Source: Candidatus Methanovirga basalitermitum
Lineage (GTDB): Archaea; Methanobacteriota; Methanobacteria; Methanobacteriales; Methanobacteriaceae
Length of the DNA: 7,862 bases
Reading direction: 5' to 3'
Assembly (NCBI GenBank): GCA_031284445.1
Contig: JAISZW010000150.1
Coordinates: 1-7,862 of the forward strand
Every line of letters starts with the position of its first letter. Positions within the stretch are counted from its first letter, which is position 1. A program made the position numbers and the translations under genes. Of the stretch, positions 5,852-7,862 are shown piece after piece. Under the pieces are notes generated by a model. The model made no database searches. It was not told the origin of the DNA and saw nothing but the letters and a program-made list of their open reading frames with translations.

Positions 5852-5971
5852 ATGCCAAGCATAAGTGAAATTTCAAAAGAATCTGACCAATTATTTATTT
5901 TACAAAATTATATTTCAAATTGGCTTCTCATACCCTTTTTTTGTAGAAATGCCATAATTTATAGAAGATGA
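5852..5971 (+). CDS. Very small ORF with a strong ribosome binding site (39 residues)
   Basis: ATG 5852 is preceded at 4 nt by GGTGGA (5842-5847), one of the better Shine-Dalgarno sites in the window. The 39-residue product begins MPSISEISKESDQLFILQNY, continues with the hydrophobic stretch SNWLLIPFF (22-30), and ends at TGA 5969-5971. The DUF371 start follows 4 bases later, so it may act as a leader ORF coupled to DUF371 translation. Alternatively it is the front end of a broken gene: a run of seven T at 5935-5942 lies in the coding part and a one-base loss there would change the end to VEMP. No family is recognised. Confidence 0.3.
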   Translation: MPSISEISKESDQLFILQNYISNWLLIPFFCRNAIIYRR

Positions 5972-5975
5972 TAGT

Positions 5976-6389
5976 ATGATTGTAATAATAAAAGCAATGG
6001 GTCATGAAAATATAAGTTCAAAACATAAAACCACATTTGAGATAACGAAGGATGAAAATTTGACACCTGAAGGAGATTGCATAGTAGGGGTTTCTAGTGA
6101 TAAAAGCATGAAAGATCTTTCCAAGGACTTTAAAGAGAAAATAGCTAATGATAATAGTTTAATTAAGGTTGAACTTTCTACAAAAAATGGTCATGATGAA
6201 ATAACTGGATATGGACATCATAAACTAACTTTAACCCATCCCACAGATATTGTATGTAGAAAAAGTTCTTATGTTTGCCCACGAACATTAATGATTAAAT
6301 CAAATAAAGCTTCTATTGATTTAAATAGACAATTAATAGAAGATTTAAAAAATGGAGAAGGATTAACGTTTAAAATAAGTTTAGAATAA
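5976..6389 (+). CDS. DUF371 family protein, archaea-specific
   Basis: A 137-residue protein matching the archaeal DUF371 family (COG2090) along its full length. The conserved features are KAMGHENISSKHKTTFEIT (6-24), DCIVGVSSDKS (34-44), TGYGHHKLTLTHPTDIVCRKS (77-97), YVCPRTLMIKSNKAS (98-112) and DLNRQLIEDL (115-124). Its two cysteines, in VCRKS and YVCPR, are family-conserved. No biochemical role is established to my knowledge, and it appears cytosolic. ATG 5976 gives the expected N-terminus but has only a weak binding site (AGATGAT). Translation may depend on the tiny ORF ending 4 bases upstream. It converges on the nitrilase-family gene with 4 bases between stop codons, and a short inverted repeat (AAAATT/AATTTT, 6389-6403) straddles that junction. 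All eight Asn codons are AAT. Confidence 0.9.
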   Translation: MIVIIKAMGHENISSKHKTTFEITKDENLTPEGDCIVGVSSDKSMKDLSKDFKEKIANDNSLIKVELSTKNGHDEITGYGHHKLTLTHPTDIVCRKSSYVCPRTLMIKSNKASIDLNRQLIEDLKNGEGLTFKISLE

Positions 6390-6393
6390 AAAT

Positions 6394-7233
6394 TTAGAAT
6401 TTTAATTGATATAAATCATCTCTCTTATTTTTAATAACTGGTAATTCTTCTCTTACAATAGCTATTTCATCTAAATCGATTTCAGCTATTAATAGTTCTT
6501 CTCTACTACTTGCTTCAGCTACAACTTCACCAAGAGGATTAACAACTAAAGAATGTCCATAAGCATGATAAGATTGATTTTCATTTAATGCTTGGGAGAT
6601 ACCTACTGTAAAGACTTGGTTGTCTACTGCTCTTGCTCGTAGTAAAAGTCTCCAATGTAATGGTCCTGTTGTTAAGTTAAATGCTCCTGGAAATATTAAT
6701 ATTTCAGCTCTTTTTAAAGTCATGATAGCTGAAAGTTCTGGAAATCTAATATCAAAACAAATAGCTATTCCAAATCTTCCTAATTTACTATCTATAACCG
6801 TGATTTCACTACCTGCACTTAAAGTATCAGATTCTTTAAAATAGATTTTATCTTTAATATCTATATCAAATAAATGTAATTTTCTATGAAATCCTAACAA
6901 TTTCCCATTGTTATCAAAAAAGAAACTACTATTATAAATCTTCCTATCACCATTTTTATCAATTAACATTTCAGGTATTGAGCCTGCTATTATATGAATA
7001 TCTAAATTTTTAGCTATTTTTGATATTACTTTTAGTGTTGGACTGTTATCTTGACTTTCACAATATTCAATAAACTTCTCGTTTTGATATGGACAGATAA
7101 ACATTTCAGGCAAAACAACAATATCTGCACCTTTATTTTTAGATTCATCTATCATTACTTCTACTTTTTTAAGGTTTTCTTCCTTACTATCAACAACTTC
7201 CATTTGACACATAGCTATTTTTAACTTATTCAT
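6394..7233 (-). CDS. Carbon-nitrogen hydrolase, omega-amidase (Nit2)-like
   Basis: A 279-residue nitrilase-superfamily amidase with the complete catalytic set: E43 (VVLPEMF), K118 (FHRKLHLFD) and C159 (GIAICFDIRFPEL), plus the second Glu, E134 (YFKESDTL). It closely resembles eukaryotic Nit2 omega-amidase, as in HLFDIDIKDKIYFKES, TTGPLHWRLLLRARAVDNQ, YGHSLVVNPLGEVV and VIKNKRDDLYQL. The predicted reaction is hydrolysis of 2-oxoglutaramate (and 2-oxosuccinamate) to the 2-oxo acid and ammonia, which salvages products of glutamine and asparagine transamination. A deaminated-glutathione amidase role is less likely in an organism probably lacking glutathione. The protein is cytosolic. ATG 7233 gives the standard N-terminus (KIAMCQMEVVD), but no clear ribosome binding site precedes it. 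It is a lone gene, convergent with DUF371; its exact substrate is inferred from similarity. Confidence 0.9.
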   Translation of the reverse strand: MNKLKIAMCQMEVVDSKEENLKKVEVMIDESKNKGADIVVLPEMFICPYQNEKFIEYCESQDNSPTLKVISKIAKNLDIHIIAGSIPEMLIDKNGDRKIYNSSFFFDNNGKLLGFHRKLHLFDIDIKDKIYFKESDTLSAGSEITVIDSKLGRFGIAICFDIRFPELSAIMTLKRAEILIFPGAFNLTTGPLHWRLLLRARAVDNQVFTVGISQALNENQSYHAYGHSLVVNPLGEVVAEASSREELLIAEIDLDEIAIVREELPVIKNKRDDLYQLKF

Positions 7234-7307
7234 GAAATAACTCTTATTTTAATACATAAATTAGAAATCATGATATTTACCAAACTTTTTAAACATTAGT
7301 ATTGTTA

Positions 7308-7318
7308 TTTTATATAAA
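7308..7318 (-). promoter_or_regulatory. Candidate TATA box of the omega-amidase-like gene
   Basis: On the minus strand this reads TTTATATAAAA, a strong TATA box, predicting a start near 7287 and a leader of about 53 nt. A weaker TATA-like stretch at about 7250-7260 would give a leaderless mRNA, which would fit the missing Shine-Dalgarno. Which is used cannot be decided from sequence. Confidence 0.35.
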
Positions 7319-7530
7319 TAATTTTATGTAAATAATTTATTAAGTAATCAGTAGTTCGTAAAGTGTTTTTATGTTTTTGTTATTTTAGTAGTTTTTAGTT
7401 TTATATTTTTGGGTTTTTCTTTTTTATTAACAAATTAATTTTTCATATCAAATGATTTAATTCATTTTACAGATATTTAGTTAGTTGTCTTTACTGATTT
7501 TCATGGATTTTTCCGTGGAGGTGTTAGTTT
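7319..7530. other. Non-coding AT-rich spacer, T/G-rich on the plus strand
   Basis: I see no gene here. From about 7360 to 7430 the plus strand is nearly all T, G and A, with long T-runs and almost no C. The stretch may include the outer end of the old insertion sequence whose transposase remnant follows, but no terminal inverted repeat could be fixed. Confidence 0.3.
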
Positions 7531-7755
7531 TTAGATTGTTATTTTGTTGCTGAATCCTAATTTTTCTTCGGTTGATCGGTTGATTTGCTTTAACATGGTT
7601 TTAAATGTCCAAATTATTTTTCACCGACCACCTTGTCGTGGTATGCTGGTCCATTGGATGTAAATCCAAATATTGACTAGTAGAAGACCTAATCCTATGT
7701 ATAAAAGTCTTAGTTCTGGTTTTTTTGTGCTGGTGTGTGTTCGGGTAGTGTACTT
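7531..7755 (-). pseudogene. C-terminal remnant of a DDE-type transposase
   Basis: Read right to left, 7755-7624 gives 44 codons that look like the end of an IS4/ISH3-like DDE transposase. They include the basic TSTKKPELRLLYIGLGLLL, a hydrophobic NIWIYIQWTSIP, then the basic RQGGR. This Arg-rich, L-L-Y-x-G-L-x-L-L-L-x-N-x-W pattern is typical of the C-terminus in such enzymes. A TGA at 7623-7621 interrupts it. The same frame then continues for 29 codons (including IIWTFKTMLKQINRSTEEKLGF) to TAA at 7533-7531, as expected if the TGA is a later nonsense change. The catalytic DDE part is absent: upstream of 7755 the frame is full of stops, and the sequence becomes the leader of a divergent gene. 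The IS family is assigned by eye only. Confidence 0.6.
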
Positions 7756-7813
7756 TTATATTACTTAAGTTTTATATAGTAGTTATGCCCATAAATATAT
7801 ACATAAAAAAATT

Positions 7814-7819
7814 GAGGTG
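7814..7819 (+). promoter_or_regulatory. Ribosome binding site of the right-edge gene
   Basis: GAGGTG lies 7 nt before ATG 7827 and is a textbook site for this genome, like that of the glutaredoxin gene. A TATA-like AAATATATACATAAAAA lies at 7793-7809, but it is too close to the ATG to be the promoter of a leadered mRNA. TTTTATATAG at about 7770-7779 has better spacing (predicted start near 7800). Confidence 0.5.
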
Positions 7820-7826
7820 TTTATTT

Positions 7827-7862
7827 ATGGGTAAACGTGGTCCTAAACCAAGTTTTGTGAAT
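7827..7862 (+). CDS. N-terminus of a second gene, probably a transposase (partial)
   Basis: Only 12 codons are in the window, MGKRGPKPSFVN, open to the edge. The basic GKRGPKP start resembles the first residues of zinc-ribbon/helix-turn-helix transposases common in methanogen genomes, and also AT-hook-like DNA-binding tails. It has a strong ribosome binding site and points away from a transposase remnant, which supports a mobile-element origin. A different DNA-binding protein cannot be excluded from so few residues. Confidence 0.4.
   Translation, partial: MGKRGPKPSFVN

Noticed and set aside
6620..6844. Plus-strand open frame of 74 codons
   Set aside because: It is antisense to the catalytic core of the omega-amidase-like gene, where all active-site motifs are intact on the minus strand.
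7654..7669. TTGGAT-GTAA-ATCCAA hairpin
   Set aside because: It falls inside the transposase coding remnant (WIYIQ) and is too short to stand out.
1..7862. CRISPR array, tRNA, rRNA or a multi-gene defence system
   Set aside because: No regularly spaced repeats, no cloverleaf or rRNA-like GC-rich stretch, and no nuclease, helicase or toxin-antitoxin motifs were seen on either strand.

Overview
The window looks like a chromosomal segment of a very AT-rich methanogenic archaeon of the order Methanobacteriales, most like Methanobrevibacter or Methanosphaera. This rests on several signs: an archaeal-only DUF371 protein; a ferredoxin:disulfide reductase fused to rubredoxin beside a glutaredoxin-like gene; an archaeal TrmB regulator; GGTG-type ribosome binding sites 5-7 nt before most starts; TATA-type promoters; and strong AT bias with AAT/AAA/TTA codons. 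The genus is inferred and was not tested by any search.

Layout. Bases 3-113 hold the tail of an unrecognised reading frame. A peptidase U32 family (Fe-S, RNA-hydroxylase-like) gene follows at 193-1401. The next gap contains a decayed minus-strand fragment resembling AIM24-family proteins (1432-1599). A two-gene redox unit follows: glutaredoxin-like protein (1796-2077) and FTR-type disulfide reductase with a C-terminal rubredoxin domain (2117-2617). It ends in a perfect palindrome plus T-tract. A class I dihydroorotase (pyrC) is convergent to it (2731-4017, minus). A 484-bp divergent promoter region separates pyrC from a TrmB-family regulator (4502-5281). This region carries an 11-bp direct repeat just upstream of the TrmB TATA box and a long AT palindrome nearer pyrC. 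The next 694 bp is gene-poor: a 12-bp inverted repeat, possible minus-strand ORF debris and two small ORFs. DUF371 follows (5976-6389), tail to tail with a nitrilase-superfamily omega-amidase-like gene (6394-7233, minus). The last 600 bp is mobile-element territory. It contains the C-terminal remnant of a DDE transposase on the minus strand (7531-7755) and, divergent from it, the well-signalled start of another gene (7827 to the edge) that is probably also a transposase.

How the genes work together. The only clear functional partnership is the glutaredoxin/FDR pair, which should move electrons from ferredoxin to protein or small-molecule disulfides. PyrC (pyrimidine synthesis), the omega-amidase-like enzyme (repair of transamination products) and the U32 protein (probably RNA modification) are separate housekeeping units. 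I found no evidence of a defence island, CRISPR array, tRNA or rRNA. The less ordinary content is the gene debris, the cis elements around the TrmB gene and the small ORFs before DUF371.
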